A stretch of 54,005 bases of DNA from contig CALMQM010000015.1 in the NCBI GenBank assembly GCA_937871435.1, forward strand, positions 1 to 54,005, written 5' to 3'. This document shows, piece by piece, positions 7,911-16,395 of the stretch. A program made the translations under genes and the position numbers. The stretch comes from an uncultured Bacteroidota bacterium. Lineage in GTDB: Bacteria; Bacteroidota; Bacteroidia; AKYH767-A; 2013-40CM-41-45. Position 1 is the first letter of the stretch, and every line of letters starts with the position of its first letter. The notes under the pieces are model-generated. The model made no database searches. It saw only the letters and a list, made by a program, of their open reading frames with translations, and had not been told where the DNA came from.

Positions 7911-8396
7911 TTATTGAAAATTGCTAATTTTTGTCCAACCCTTACTTTCAGCAAAGCAATTGGGAATAAAGTTCAATGGAGTCCGTGAAATTTCCTCTTG
8001 CCGAATTCTATAGTGATCACGAAAAGCTGCAGGTGTTGTTCCAACAGACTTTTTAAACAATGTGGTAAAAGAAGCTGTACTTTCAAATCCGACCTGATAA
8101 CACACATCGGCGATGGCTATATCTGTTTGCAACAACAACTTTGCATGCTCAACTCTTACCCCGGTTAAATATTGATGCGGTGTAATCCCATACACAGTTT
8201 TGAAGAGCCTGGTGAAATGAAATTTTGAAAAAAAAGCTTCATCAGCAATTTGGTCAAGGTCAATTTTCCCCGCAAATTGTTCGTCAATAAATAGTTTCGC
8301 CTGAACTATTCTTCGGAATAAGTAAAACTTAGGATATTCATTCACAGATAAACAGACTTCTGTTGGTTTTGGGCTGAGAAGATAATGTTTATTCAA
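7911..8396 (-). CDS. Short AraC-type DNA-binding protein
   Basis: A 161-residue protein that is almost only the AraC DNA-binding domain: 'LDQIADEAFFSKFHFTRLFK' is the first HTH, 'IADVCYQVGFESTASFTTLF' the second, then 'KKSVGTTPAAFRDHY'. No sensor domain fits before it; about 25 residues lead directly into the first helix. The frame opens with TTG at 8396, and no ATG lies upstream of the conserved part, so TTG is probably the real start. It precedes the VOC gene by 49 bp on the same strand and probably regulates it. The signal could reach it through expression level or a partner protein. Confidence 0.85.
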   Translation of the reverse strand: MNKHYLLSPKPTEVCLSVNEYPKFYLFRRIVQAKLFIDEQFAGKIDLDQIADEAFFSKFHFTRLFKTVYGITPHQYLTGVRVEHAKLLLQTDIAIADVCYQVGFESTASFTTLFKKSVGTTPAAFRDHYRIRQEEISRTPLNFIPNCFAESKGWTKISNFQ

Positions 8397-8616
8397 TACT
8401 ACAATTCCAAAATCACAATTACGGGATTAGATCGAATTTTCTTTGATCCTCAATTTACACTTTGGTTTAAATGTAAAAATAAATTCAACCGGAATCAAAA
8501 ACCAAACAGAAGTACTTAACTGAAAATAAGGCAGGCAAAGTGATGAAAACAGAAAAAATCGAAATTTGAGTTTAATGGGTGCTGCCGGACTGCGGTTTCA
8601 CGTCCCGATTCACTCG

Positions 8617-9057
8617 CTACTTCAACGGCTCTGCCAGACCGATAAGAATTCCTTCCAGACCGCGGATGTAACAAAGCCGGTATGCATCAAGATATTGAAC
8701 AACTTCTCCTTCTAAAGTCGCTCCATGTGCATACAATTGCTCCAGAAGATTGTCGATATCCTGCACGGCAAACATCACACGTAAATAACCCAGTGAATTC
8801 ACCGGAGCTTTTCTGTGGTCCGCTATTACATCCGGACTGATGAAGCGGGAAAGTTCAAGCCTGCTGTTGCCGTCAGGAGTGACCATCATCGCGATCTCCA
8901 CTTGTTGATTTCCCAATCCGGTAACACGTCCTGCCCATTCTCCCACAATCATCCCTCGTCCTTCCAGTTTCATTCCCAAAACAGTAAAAAAAGAAATGGC
9001 ATTGTCCAGCGACTCGACAACAATGCCAACATTATCCATTCTGATTAATTTGGACAT
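8617..9057 (-). CDS. VOC-family protein
   Basis: A 146-residue VOC-fold protein starting at ATG 9057 ('MSKLIRMDNVGIVVESLDNA'), where the first fold motif begins; 14 further upstream codons do not look like protein. The second half contains 'SLGYLRVMFAVQDIDNLLEQL' (split here only by description) and ends 'CYIRGLEGILIGLAEPL', which has the metal-binding Glu position of glyoxalase-like proteins. The substrate is unknown. It belongs to a different subgroup from the VOC protein at 7445-7861. It has no close operon partner. Confidence 0.87.
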   Translation of the reverse strand: MSKLIRMDNVGIVVESLDNAISFFTVLGMKLEGRGMIVGEWAGRVTGLGNQQVEIAMMVTPDGNSRLELSRFISPDVIADHRKAPVNSLGYLRVMFAVQDIDNLLEQLYAHGATLEGEVVQYLDAYRLCYIRGLEGILIGLAEPLK

Positions 9058-9130
9058 AGTAATATGAATAGCAAATTCAACCTGAATAAAGGAACACAAA
9101 AGGAATCAACAGGAAATATCATTCCTGTGA

Positions 9131-9478
9131 TCAATCAATCTTACACAATCTGTAAAAAGAAAGCCCTTTACGGGATTTTGCAACATTTCCATTTTGATGA
9201 AATGTCCAGACACGATGAAAGCCTTTTTCATTCTTATCTCCTTTCAGAATTATTTTTGATCCAGACTCCCGCCACTCTCCATGAACAGAAATCTTGTTGG
9301 AAGGATCAGAAAAATCCTGATAAAAAAATGTATGGTCTGAATTAATGGTCAGCTGAATATCTGAAGGATCTTTTTCAGAAACACCATAGGTGCCAAATGT
9401 CAAATTCCTGCTATATGAGGTGTATGACAATATCAATGCAGCAAAAAGTATCTTGAGCGATTTCCAGTTATTTTTCAT
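9131..9478 (-). CDS. Small exported protein of unknown function
   Basis: A 115-residue protein. From ATG 9478 it has a signal peptide (basic start, hydrophobic 'ILFAALILSYTSYS'). The mature part is about 90 residues of beta-strand character ('IQLTINSDHTFFYQDFSD', 'GEWRESGSKIILKG', 'FHRVWTFHQNGNVAKSR'), resembling lipocalin-like or copper-resistance NlpE-like small barrels found in Bacteroidota. There is no lipobox Cys. It stands alone; function unknown. Confidence 0.65.
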   Translation of the reverse strand: MKNNWKSLKILFAALILSYTSYSRNLTFGTYGVSEKDPSDIQLTINSDHTFFYQDFSDPSNKISVHGEWRESGSKIILKGDKNEKGFHRVWTFHQNGNVAKSRKGLSFYRLCKID

Positions 9479-9600
9479 GATGCGATGATTTGGAATTGTG
9501 ATATATAACAGTTTGTTCAATCAAATTTAATGATCGAACAGGTAACTACAAAGTTATCCTTACAAATAGTTTCGCATTTTAACACAAGAGTGCCTCCGGT

Positions 9601-10599
9601 TTATTTCTCCGAATTCAACTTATGAGTATAATTAATAAATTTATCTGATGGTGAATGATAAAGAAATAAACCTGTTCTGGTACCCACCCACAGCTCTCCC
9701 TCCTTATCTTCGACTATTGTCCACACATCACTGGTATCAAGTCCATCCTTACAGAATGACACAAAATTCTTTCCATCATACCTACACAATCTTCCGTTAC
9801 CTGCATTCCATTTACTTCCGCCTCCCAGCCAGATATTCCCTTTTGAATCTTCATAAATACAAGTAAGCGTATCATTGCAAAGTCCTTCAGTTGTAGTTAA
9901 ATGTTCCATTTTCCCGGAACTGACATCATATCGACAAAGTCCTGAATACAAATTTACATACCAAACCATTCCTTTGTTGTCCTGCATGATCGACATGATT
10001 TGATTACTGAAACAACCATGTCCATCTACTTTTACAAATTTATCCTTTAAAAAATCATAGCGACTAACTCCTCCTGCTCTTTCTCCGAATAGTAACGAAC
10101 CTTGTGCATCTTCAAAGATACATTGAACAGAGAAGCTGCCTAATCCATCTTCTTTTGAATAATTCTTCACCAGATGTTTCATCATGTCGAAAGTGGCAAC
10201 GCCATACTGATTCGTCGCGAACCAGAAGTTTCCGTTTTTATCTTGTAAAATGGCATTGATATCACATTTGCACAAGCCAAATTTTTCGGCCATGTCATTG
10301 AAAGATTTCCCATCGTACATGCAGGCTCCTTTTGGTGTACCAAACCAAATATTTCCGGTAAGATCTTCGTACACAGTTTCAATTTGGTCATCATTCAGTC
10401 CATCTTTCATGGTAAAATGTGTGAACATTTTTGAAACACCATCATAGCGATACACACCCGAACCTATTGTGCCAAACCATACATTGCCTTGTTTATCTTT
10501 TAAACTGCACCGGAACATGTATTCGAGACCTTGTCCGAATGAGAAAACTCCATTCAGAAAAAGTGAAATGAATATAAGATATCTTAAATATGATTTCAT
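9601..10599 (-). CDS. Stand-alone two-component-regulator propeller (Reg_prop) protein
   Basis: A 332-residue exported protein: signal peptide 1-23 ending 'SFG', then about seven Reg_prop repeats, each with a core such as 'DKQGNVWFGT', 'DLTGNIWFGT', 'DKNGNFWFAT', 'DSKGNIWLGG' and 'DKEGELWVGT' about 40 residues apart. These make one seven-bladed beta-propeller. In Bacteroidota such propellers usually form the periplasmic sensor of hybrid two-component systems (two propellers, Y_Y_Y domain, kinase). Here the protein stops after one propeller, with no membrane segment, kinase or sorting domain. It may be a truncated descendant or a soluble ligand-binding protein. Confidence 0.85.
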   Translation of the reverse strand: MKSYLRYLIFISLFLNGVFSFGQGLEYMFRCSLKDKQGNVWFGTIGSGVYRYDGVSKMFTHFTMKDGLNDDQIETVYEDLTGNIWFGTPKGACMYDGKSFNDMAEKFGLCKCDINAILQDKNGNFWFATNQYGVATFDMMKHLVKNYSKEDGLGSFSVQCIFEDAQGSLLFGERAGGVSRYDFLKDKFVKVDGHGCFSNQIMSIMQDNKGMVWYVNLYSGLCRYDVSSGKMEHLTTTEGLCNDTLTCIYEDSKGNIWLGGGSKWNAGNGRLCRYDGKNFVSFCKDGLDTSDVWTIVEDKEGELWVGTRTGLFLYHSPSDKFINYTHKLNSEK

Positions 10600-10765
10600 T
10601 CACACAGCGTGTTGCTTAGTTACCTTTAAAAAATCCGTGCTACCATCCATACATTTTGTATGTGAACACAAGATGTAAATTGCATCCATGCACAACGCAC
10701 GACACATACCGATTAATTTTTTATCGGGATCTGAAAAAACACTATACCCTATTCTGAAACGCAGC

Positions 10766-12526
10766 TCACTTGAGCATTCGCTCACGAATGTATTTGACAG
10801 GTGAGCTTCCATAACTCAAGAATGCTTCATGGAAATCTTTCAGATTGAATTTATCACCCATCTTCGCTTTGTACTCATCGCGCAAAGCATGAATGGCAGT
10901 AGATCCGGAATAGTATGAACACAATTGAACCTGTGATACAGTAGCTCTGTGGTATTTCTCTGCAGCCTGCGCAGGTGTCTGGAAACACTCTTTTACCATC
11001 AGATTCACCAGCTCATCTTTGGTGGCATTCAGGCATTGCAATTTGTAATCGATAATCACATTTGCAAGTTCACGGAGCTTGAGTTTATCATGAGCCAGTT
11101 CCATTTCCGGACTGTTGTTTCCCCAACCATTTTCCAGCATCATCGCTTCAGCATACACAGCCCATCCTTCTATCATGGCTCCGTTCTGAAACACAGCACG
11201 GACAACATCGGGTGATTTTTTGTTGTTGTAAATCCCCTGTACGCAATGACCCGGAACTGCTTCGTGAATAGACAAGAGCTGAGACGCGTAATCATTGTAT
11301 TCTTTTAACACACCTTCCGCCTTTTCAGGAGAATACAATGTGAGATCATCAATATTGTAATAGGTTGTACCACTCTTCTGATATGGTGGAGTGAATTCAG
11401 CACTGGCGACACTGAATCCTCGTGCATATTCCGGCATGAGACGTACTTTAATCGGAGGAGCGACTGTATCAAAATCAAACAATTTTTTCTCAACAATGAA
11501 ACGCTTGAGTCTTGAAACATGATTGGTGAGTGAATCAAAGAAGTTCTTTGGACTGGCATGTTGCATCTGAATTTTATCGAGCACTTTTTGGATAAGCTCA
11601 AGGCTGTCTTTCGGAGCAGACTGACCGGAATAATATTTAGTCCACAAGGATCCGGCGATTCCCGTCATTTTGGACAGGAACATTTTTTTATCCTCCAAAG
11701 CTTTTTCATACACCTGTTCAGGAGTGAAATCTGTTACGAGATCATATTTGAATTTCTGTGTAAATAATTCCTTACCGATACGGAAATCACGGAAAGAATA
11801 ATTTTTATCTGCCATGATTTTTTTCAATGCATCCACATATCCGTTGATTGCTTTGATCGTCTTGTCAATGTTTGTCTGTAAAGTTTTCTTCTCTTCATCA
11901 TTCAGAGTAGATACTTTTATAGAATCGCTTAACGATGCCCCAAACAAAGACAAACCTCCCTGGTTTTGCATAATAGCGAGTTCAACGTATTCCTTCATTG
12001 GATTATGCAATGCAGCGAAGGCGGCAGTATAATAAGCATCGGAATGCTCCAGGTGTTTCGACAATGTCTTTAAACGTTCATCCAAAGGAGCATAAGGCTG
12101 GTTGATAATATAATCGCATTCACCTGCAAGATTGTAAAGGGAAGCATTCCATTCCTGTTGTTTGAATACATCAATATACCAGATGTCTGCCTCCAGTTGG
12201 TTTTTAATAATATTCAGACTGATTTTGTTGTTATCGCTAAGGGCGTTCAGATCCATAGCATTCAGCGAGTCCAGCCACAGTTTGGAAAATGCAACCGTCG
12301 TTGCAAAAGACGCATTGTCCGGAACTATCAGAATGTCATAATATTTTCCATAGCCATTGAAAATTGCTCCTGTCGGATGTTCTTTCCAATAAGCATCAAG
12401 AAATCTATCTTCAAAAGCAGTGAAAGCTTTGTCAGCGGAATCACTTTTATCTTCCTGTTTCGGTGACTGACATGCCGGAAGAATTAATACACAAGAAAGG
12501 AGCAGAATGCCAAGGATGTTTTTCAT
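10766..12526 (-). CDS. DUF885 family lipoprotein, putative metallopeptidase
   Basis: A 586-residue protein from ATG 12526 with a lipoprotein signal ('LLLSCVLILPAC'), so it is membrane-anchored. The DUF885 core contains 'SIHEAVPGHCVQGIYN' with His421, Glu422 and His427 (an HExxxxH pattern) and 'GAMIEGWAVYAEAMM' with a further Glu about 35 residues later. These conserved residues make a zinc peptidase activity likely for the family. The length is typical. The gene lies about 165 bp downstream of ada on the same strand; an 8-bp match to the E. coli Ada box lies at the ada stop codon. Confidence 0.88.
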   Translation of the reverse strand: MKNILGILLLSCVLILPACQSPKQEDKSDSADKAFTAFEDRFLDAYWKEHPTGAIFNGYGKYYDILIVPDNASFATTVAFSKLWLDSLNAMDLNALSDNNKISLNIIKNQLEADIWYIDVFKQQEWNASLYNLAGECDYIINQPYAPLDERLKTLSKHLEHSDAYYTAAFAALHNPMKEYVELAIMQNQGGLSLFGASLSDSIKVSTLNDEEKKTLQTNIDKTIKAINGYVDALKKIMADKNYSFRDFRIGKELFTQKFKYDLVTDFTPEQVYEKALEDKKMFLSKMTGIAGSLWTKYYSGQSAPKDSLELIQKVLDKIQMQHASPKNFFDSLTNHVSRLKRFIVEKKLFDFDTVAPPIKVRLMPEYARGFSVASAEFTPPYQKSGTTYYNIDDLTLYSPEKAEGVLKEYNDYASQLLSIHEAVPGHCVQGIYNNKKSPDVVRAVFQNGAMIEGWAVYAEAMMLENGWGNNSPEMELAHDKLKLRELANVIIDYKLQCLNATKDELVNLMVKECFQTPAQAAEKYHRATVSQVQLCSYYSGSTAIHALRDEYKAKMGDKFNLKDFHEAFLSYGSSPVKYIRERMLK

Positions 12527-12685
12527 ATTGGTGGACAAATTATTCGTTGGATCAGATGAATATTGATACAGGCGAATATACTATTTATCCACAAGTGTTT
12601 CAGGCTTCCAAAAAGTTCCGACCAAAAATTCCCGATTTGCCAATATTAACAATCATGAAAATTACCCGAAAGAGGTTTTTAGAGG

Positions 12686-12693
12686 TGCGCTTT
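12686..12693 (-). promoter_or_regulatory. Sequence identical to the E. coli Ada box
   Basis: AAAGCGCA on the minus strand, overlapping the TAA stop of ada and about 160 bp upstream of the DUF885 lipoprotein gene. An 8-mer is expected about once or twice by chance in a window this size, so this is a weak call. Confidence 0.15.
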
Positions 12694-13735
12694 AGTGATC
12701 ATGCCTTTTTTCAAGGTCCAGTAAATATTGTTTTCTCCACAATCCACCTCCGTAGCCGGTCAGGTTTCCGTCCGATCCGATCACCCGATGACAAGGAATA
12801 AGGATTGCAATTCTGTTCATTCCATTTGCATTTGCGACTGCACGAACGCTATCCGGTTTGCGAATAGCTTTAGCTTGTTCCAGGTAAGATCTGGTTTTCC
12901 CAAAAGGAATTGTCTGCAACTCAGCCCAGACCATTTTTTGAAAATCAGTTCCGGGAGTAAACAATGGAACATTAAATACTTTTCTCTTGCCGTCAAAATA
13001 TTCCTTCAATTGTGTTTCAAGAAGTTCAAAATGCTTGTTTTGTCCCTGCACAATAGTGGCATTGATTCTTTTTGCCAGATCTTTCAATTCCGTTTCCAGC
13101 ATTTTCCTGTCGGAGAATTCAAGTAAGCAAACACCTTCACCTACAGCGCAGGCAATCATTGTTCCCAATGGAGTTTCCAACCGTTTGAGATCAATTAGCT
13201 TTTGTTCTTTTCCTCTTTTTGGTGAGACGCCGAAAATTGATTTGAATGTTTCAGCAAATCCACTTATGGATTCAAAACCTGAATCAAATGCAGTGTGAGT
13301 AACGGAAGCTCCTTCCTGCAATTTTTTGAAAGCGGTATTAATCCTTAACATTCGCTGATACGCCTGAAATGTTATGCCATGATTTTTTAAAAACCATCTG
13401 CGGACCTGACTTGGTTCCATTCCCGCTTTTCTGAGGTCGTTGTCTTTAAACTTTGCAGAAGGATCAGTATTCAGGCTTTCCATCAGCTTCTTAATTTCCG
13501 GAGGAGTTTCATTCAGCTTTTCTATGGGTTTGCATATTTTACAGGGTCTGTATCCTTTCAGAATGCATTCCTTCGCAGAATGAAAAAATTCAACATTTTC
13601 TTTCTTCGGCTTACGCGCTGTACAGGATGGTCTGCAAAATATACCTGTTGTTTTCACAGCGGTAAAAAACACTCCTTCAAAAGAAGTGTCTTTTGAAACT
13701 ATAGCCTGATACATAATATCATCTGTCAATCGCAT
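12692..13735 (-). CDS. ada: Ada: methylphosphotriester/O6-methylguanine-DNA methyltransferase and regulator
   Basis: A 347-residue protein with full Ada layout. The N-terminal zinc domain has four cysteines at 34, 38, 65 and 68 ('GIFCRPSC', 'GYRPCKICKP'), matching E. coli Cys38/42/69/72, of which the first takes methyl groups from phosphotriesters. An AraC-type HTH follows (about 95-180). The C-terminal methyltransferase has the acceptor motif 'ILIPCHRVIG' with Cys315, then 'GYGGGLWRK'. It repairs alkylated DNA and, when methylated, activates the adaptive response. ATG 13735 aligns with the family start; another in-frame ATG lies at 13759. No alkA or alkB homologue is seen nearby. Confidence 0.93.
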   Translation of the reverse strand: MRLTDDIMYQAIVSKDTSFEGVFFTAVKTTGIFCRPSCTARKPKKENVEFFHSAKECILKGYRPCKICKPIEKLNETPPEIKKLMESLNTDPSAKFKDNDLRKAGMEPSQVRRWFLKNHGITFQAYQRMLRINTAFKKLQEGASVTHTAFDSGFESISGFAETFKSIFGVSPKRGKEQKLIDLKRLETPLGTMIACAVGEGVCLLEFSDRKMLETELKDLAKRINATIVQGQNKHFELLETQLKEYFDGKRKVFNVPLFTPGTDFQKMVWAELQTIPFGKTRSYLEQAKAIRKPDSVRAVANANGMNRIAILIPCHRVIGSDGNLTGYGGGLWRKQYLLDLEKRHDH

Positions 13736-13940
13736 CGTTATCTGATTTCGCTTTTTCATTATACCAGAATCATGATTTTCTCTCTCACTTAATTAATTCA
13801 TTAGTATTCAGAAAATTTATTCTTTGCAAATTTAACTGAGTTCAAGATTTACAAACAACCGAAAAATGAACAGACAATTTTTCATTTACATTGAAGTATC
13901 CGCATTGAATCGGAAGAAGGAGTATACAGGAACCGAATAT

Positions 13941-14654
13941 TTATTTCTGGTTAGCAGAAAGAAGTTGAGAGACTGTAACAAATTTGTATTGTTTCTCTTT
14001 AAGCACCTGAATGATGGGTAGCAACGCAGCCCGCGAATGTGTTCTTGATTCCGGCCACACGTGCATCAATAGAATTGAACCAGGTTCAATTGTTTGCTCC
14101 ACATACTTTGTCATTCTTCCGGCATCAGACGCCAGTGAGTCGATAGAATCCGGTTCGATGTTCCACATGATAGTACGGATTTTCTTTCGCATCAGGATGT
14201 AAGGAAGTAAAAAGAGTTTCTTCCCGTAGGGTGGACGAAAAGTAATCTCAGCAGAATAACCGGATTTTCGAATGAGTGAATTTGTGTGTTCAATTTCATC
14301 CTCAATAAACCCATATGATTTCAAAATCATGCGGGTATGCGAATAAGAATGATTGCCGATTTCATGTCCATGCGAAATTATTTTTCTCAATTCTTCCGGA
14401 TGTGATTCTATTTCTTTTCCAACAAGGTAAAATGTAGCTTTTATATCTGCACTGTCCAGGATTGCGAGAATACTATCAGTGTACAGACTATTCGGTCCAT
14501 CATCAAACGTAAGTGCAACAATTTTATCGTTTGTTTTGACAGAACTCAGGATTGTTCCAAATAACTGACTGTTGCGGGATTTGCTGTAGAGGAAAAGTGT
14601 GTATGCAGATATAAGCAAGGAAATCAAAGCAATCAACCGGCGTTTTAATTTCAT
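13941..14654 (-). CDS. Polysaccharide deacetylase (NodB-like), membrane-anchored
   Basis: A 237-residue protein from ATG 14654. Residues 1-23 form one hydrophobic anchor, then a NodB homology domain: motif 1 'ALTFDDGP' (Asp51, Asp52), motif 2 'GNHSYSH' (His102, His106) and motif 3 'FRPPYGKK'. All metal and catalytic positions of carbohydrate esterase family 4 are present. Members remove acetyl groups from peptidoglycan, chitin oligomers or other N-acetylglucosamine polymers; which one is not clear here. It acts outside the cytoplasmic membrane and stands alone. Confidence 0.9.
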   Translation of the reverse strand: MKLKRRLIALISLLISAYTLFLYSKSRNSQLFGTILSSVKTNDKIVALTFDDGPNSLYTDSILAILDSADIKATFYLVGKEIESHPEELRKIISHGHEIGNHSYSHTRMILKSYGFIEDEIEHTNSLIRKSGYSAEITFRPPYGKKLFLLPYILMRKKIRTIMWNIEPDSIDSLASDAGRMTKYVEQTIEPGSILLMHVWPESRTHSRAALLPIIQVLKEKQYKFVTVSQLLSANQK

Positions 14655-14904
14655 ATTTACATTCATTCAGAATTGAAATCAAATAAATAGAAATGGTTCC
14701 AACAGCCGCATCCACTTCCGGCAAAGAAAGAAACAAGATCCACTGAAAATAGTGAGGTAGATTTTTCCTGATTCACTTTCCGGACAGATAAAACCAAATC
14801 TCCTTTCACGGACAATATAAGGGGTAAAAAATGAAATGAGTCTTTCCATCAGACATTCTGAATCAGAGTTCGAAAAGCAAATAAATACAAAAATAGACTT
14901 CCAA

Positions 14905-15300
14905 TCATGTATTGGTTTTGTAATCCGCCTTAATTTTCAAATAATAAATTAGTGAGCCGATCGCAACAAATAAATGTGTTAGCTGGCCGGGTGCAGCTTT
15001 GCTAAAAGCCAATACTCCATCAGATACAGCCCACATATCAGCTACAATACTCAATGCATGAGTAATTATATTGGTTAACAAAACAGCTTTCAGTGTGACG
15101 TTGTCCGGATGATTTCTGACCAGAAAGTTCATTAAACCAGTACTTAGAATCATAGCACCTAAGGCTCGAAAAAGAATTGCTGTTTCCGGTGTTGAATTCA
15201 TCCCAAAACCCTCAGCTGCCCTGGACGGGGTGAGTAACATCATTACACCAAATAATCCAGCCAATAAGGCTGAGATAAGAAAGAAAATAGATCTTTTCAT
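14905..15300 (-). CDS. Four-helix integral membrane protein
   Basis: A 131-residue protein with four hydrophobic helices (about 5-24, 43-62, 71-90 and 103-123). The pattern 'LFRALGAMILSTGLMNFLVR' and the overall size resemble DUF4345-like small membrane proteins; assignment is tentative. There are no catalytic residues and no operon partner: both flanks have over 200 bp without genes. Function unknown. Confidence 0.7.
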   Translation of the reverse strand: MKRSIFFLISALLAGLFGVMMLLTPSRAAEGFGMNSTPETAILFRALGAMILSTGLMNFLVRNHPDNVTLKAVLLTNIITHALSIVADMWAVSDGVLAFSKAAPGQLTHLFVAIGSLIYYLKIKADYKTNT

Positions 15301-15529
15301 TTTTTTTTCTTTTTATTTTGTTTAACAATGATTCGGAAGTTAACTACTATATAAATGATCCGTTCAAGGGACCGGAAAATTATTCGACACAGACATCTGT
15401 CCGGCAATATGTAATAATACAAATTATTTAAATCAGGAAATAAATTTTTCCGAACACTTTATATTTTAAACAAAATAATCGGTTGTGATATAAATTAACC
15501 GCAAATATCCCGAAAAAAACAAATTCAAT

Positions 15530-16243
15530 TCAGGCGCAGGCTAATGCTCCAATACTCACCCGTACACCTGGAATTTCGAGCAGTACTTCCGCGCAGGCGA
15601 TGAGTGTGGCTCCTGTGGTAACCACATCATCAACAAGCAGGACATGCTTGCCGGCTATGGACTGTGGCTGATTTACGGCAAAACCACGGTTTACATTTTC
15701 ATAACGTTCATACCGATGCTTTCGTGTTTGCGTTTCTGTAGCTTCTGTTTTGCGCAACACCTTTGGACCAAATTTGATTCCCATCGCAGAAGCTATTCCT
15801 TCGGCAAAAAAATCACTCTGGTTGTAGCCGCGCTTTTTGAGTTTTGCAGGGTGCAAAGGAACAGGCACCACAACTTCCGCATCTGAATAAGGAGATGTAT
15901 TGAGCAAATCATAACCATACAATTCTCCTGTAAACAAACCCACATCTTTGCGTCCTTTATATTTCAGCTGGTGAATCAATTGTTGCACACGTTCACCTTT
16001 GGAGAAATAATAGTATCCTGAAGCAGCTTCTATTTTTACTTTCCCCCAGAAATGTTTAGCAACAGGATTGTCTGGCACCAGATGAAATCGGGTTCGGGGA
16101 AGATGGAAACGACAAGGTGTACAAATGCAACGTTCATTCATGGCCAGGCTCTTGCCACAAGCTGCACAAAGTTCCGGAAAGATTAACCATAACAAATCAT
16201 CAGCTGACTCCTGAAGAACAGAAAATGGCAGGTAGTTTTTCAT
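15530..16243 (-). CDS. comF: ComF family phosphoribosyltransferase-like protein
   Basis: A 237-residue protein with a cysteine-rich zinc-binding N-terminus ('CAACGKSLAMNERCICTPC') and a C-terminal phosphoribosyltransferase domain. The PRPP-binding signature is 'VLLVDDVVTTGAT', and 'VVVPVPLHPAKLKKRGYNQS' is the characteristic ComF/GntX motif. The family is linked to DNA uptake in competent bacteria (ComF) and nucleobase or gluconate use (GntX); here uptake-related DNA processing is the usual inference. The ATG codon at 16243 is convincing. The ATPase gene is divergent. Confidence 0.9.
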   Translation of the reverse strand: MKNYLPFSVLQESADDLLWLIFPELCAACGKSLAMNERCICTPCRFHLPRTRFHLVPDNPVAKHFWGKVKIEAASGYYYFSKGERVQQLIHQLKYKGRKDVGLFTGELYGYDLLNTSPYSDAEVVVPVPLHPAKLKKRGYNQSDFFAEGIASAMGIKFGPKVLRKTEATETQTRKHRYERYENVNRGFAVNQPQSIAGKHVLLVDDVVTTGATLIACAEVLLEIPGVRVSIGALACA

Positions 16244-16256
16244 TTTAATTTTTTGA

Positions 16257-16288
16257 GTAAACTAATGAGTCGAAACGTGCCATACAAA
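16257..16288 (-). promoter_or_regulatory. Possible promoter of comF
   Basis: On the minus strand, TTTG (16285-16288), a 20-bp spacer, then TAGTTTAC (16257-16264), 13 bp before the comF start codon. It resembles the Bacteroidota pattern TTTG-N19-TAnnTTTG with two mismatches in the -7 box. Confidence 0.25.
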
Positions 16289-16361
16289 CTCTTTTTGCTG
16301 TTTATTTTTTGAAAATAAAGACGCATTTTACGATTGTCCGCTTGTGCTGACCGCAATCATG

Positions 16362-16389
16362 TTGATTCCGGTCTTACTTTCTACCTTTG
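16362..16389 (+). promoter_or_regulatory. Bacteroidota-type promoter of the P-type ATPase gene
   Basis: TTG (16362-16364), a 17-bp spacer, then a perfect TAnnTTTG box TACCTTTG (16382-16389). Only six bases separate the box from the ATG, so the transcript would be leaderless or nearly so. Confidence 0.4.
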
Positions 16390-16395
16390 TAAAGC

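Noticed and set aside
10600..10812. 70-codon frame on the minus strand between the Reg_prop and DUF885 genes
   Set aside because: It overlaps the 3' end of the DUF885 gene in another frame and has no protein-like pattern.
12463..12801. Open frame of 112 codons on the plus strand across the ada/DUF885 gap
   Set aside because: It overlaps the well-supported ends of both neighbouring genes on the other strand and shows no domain.
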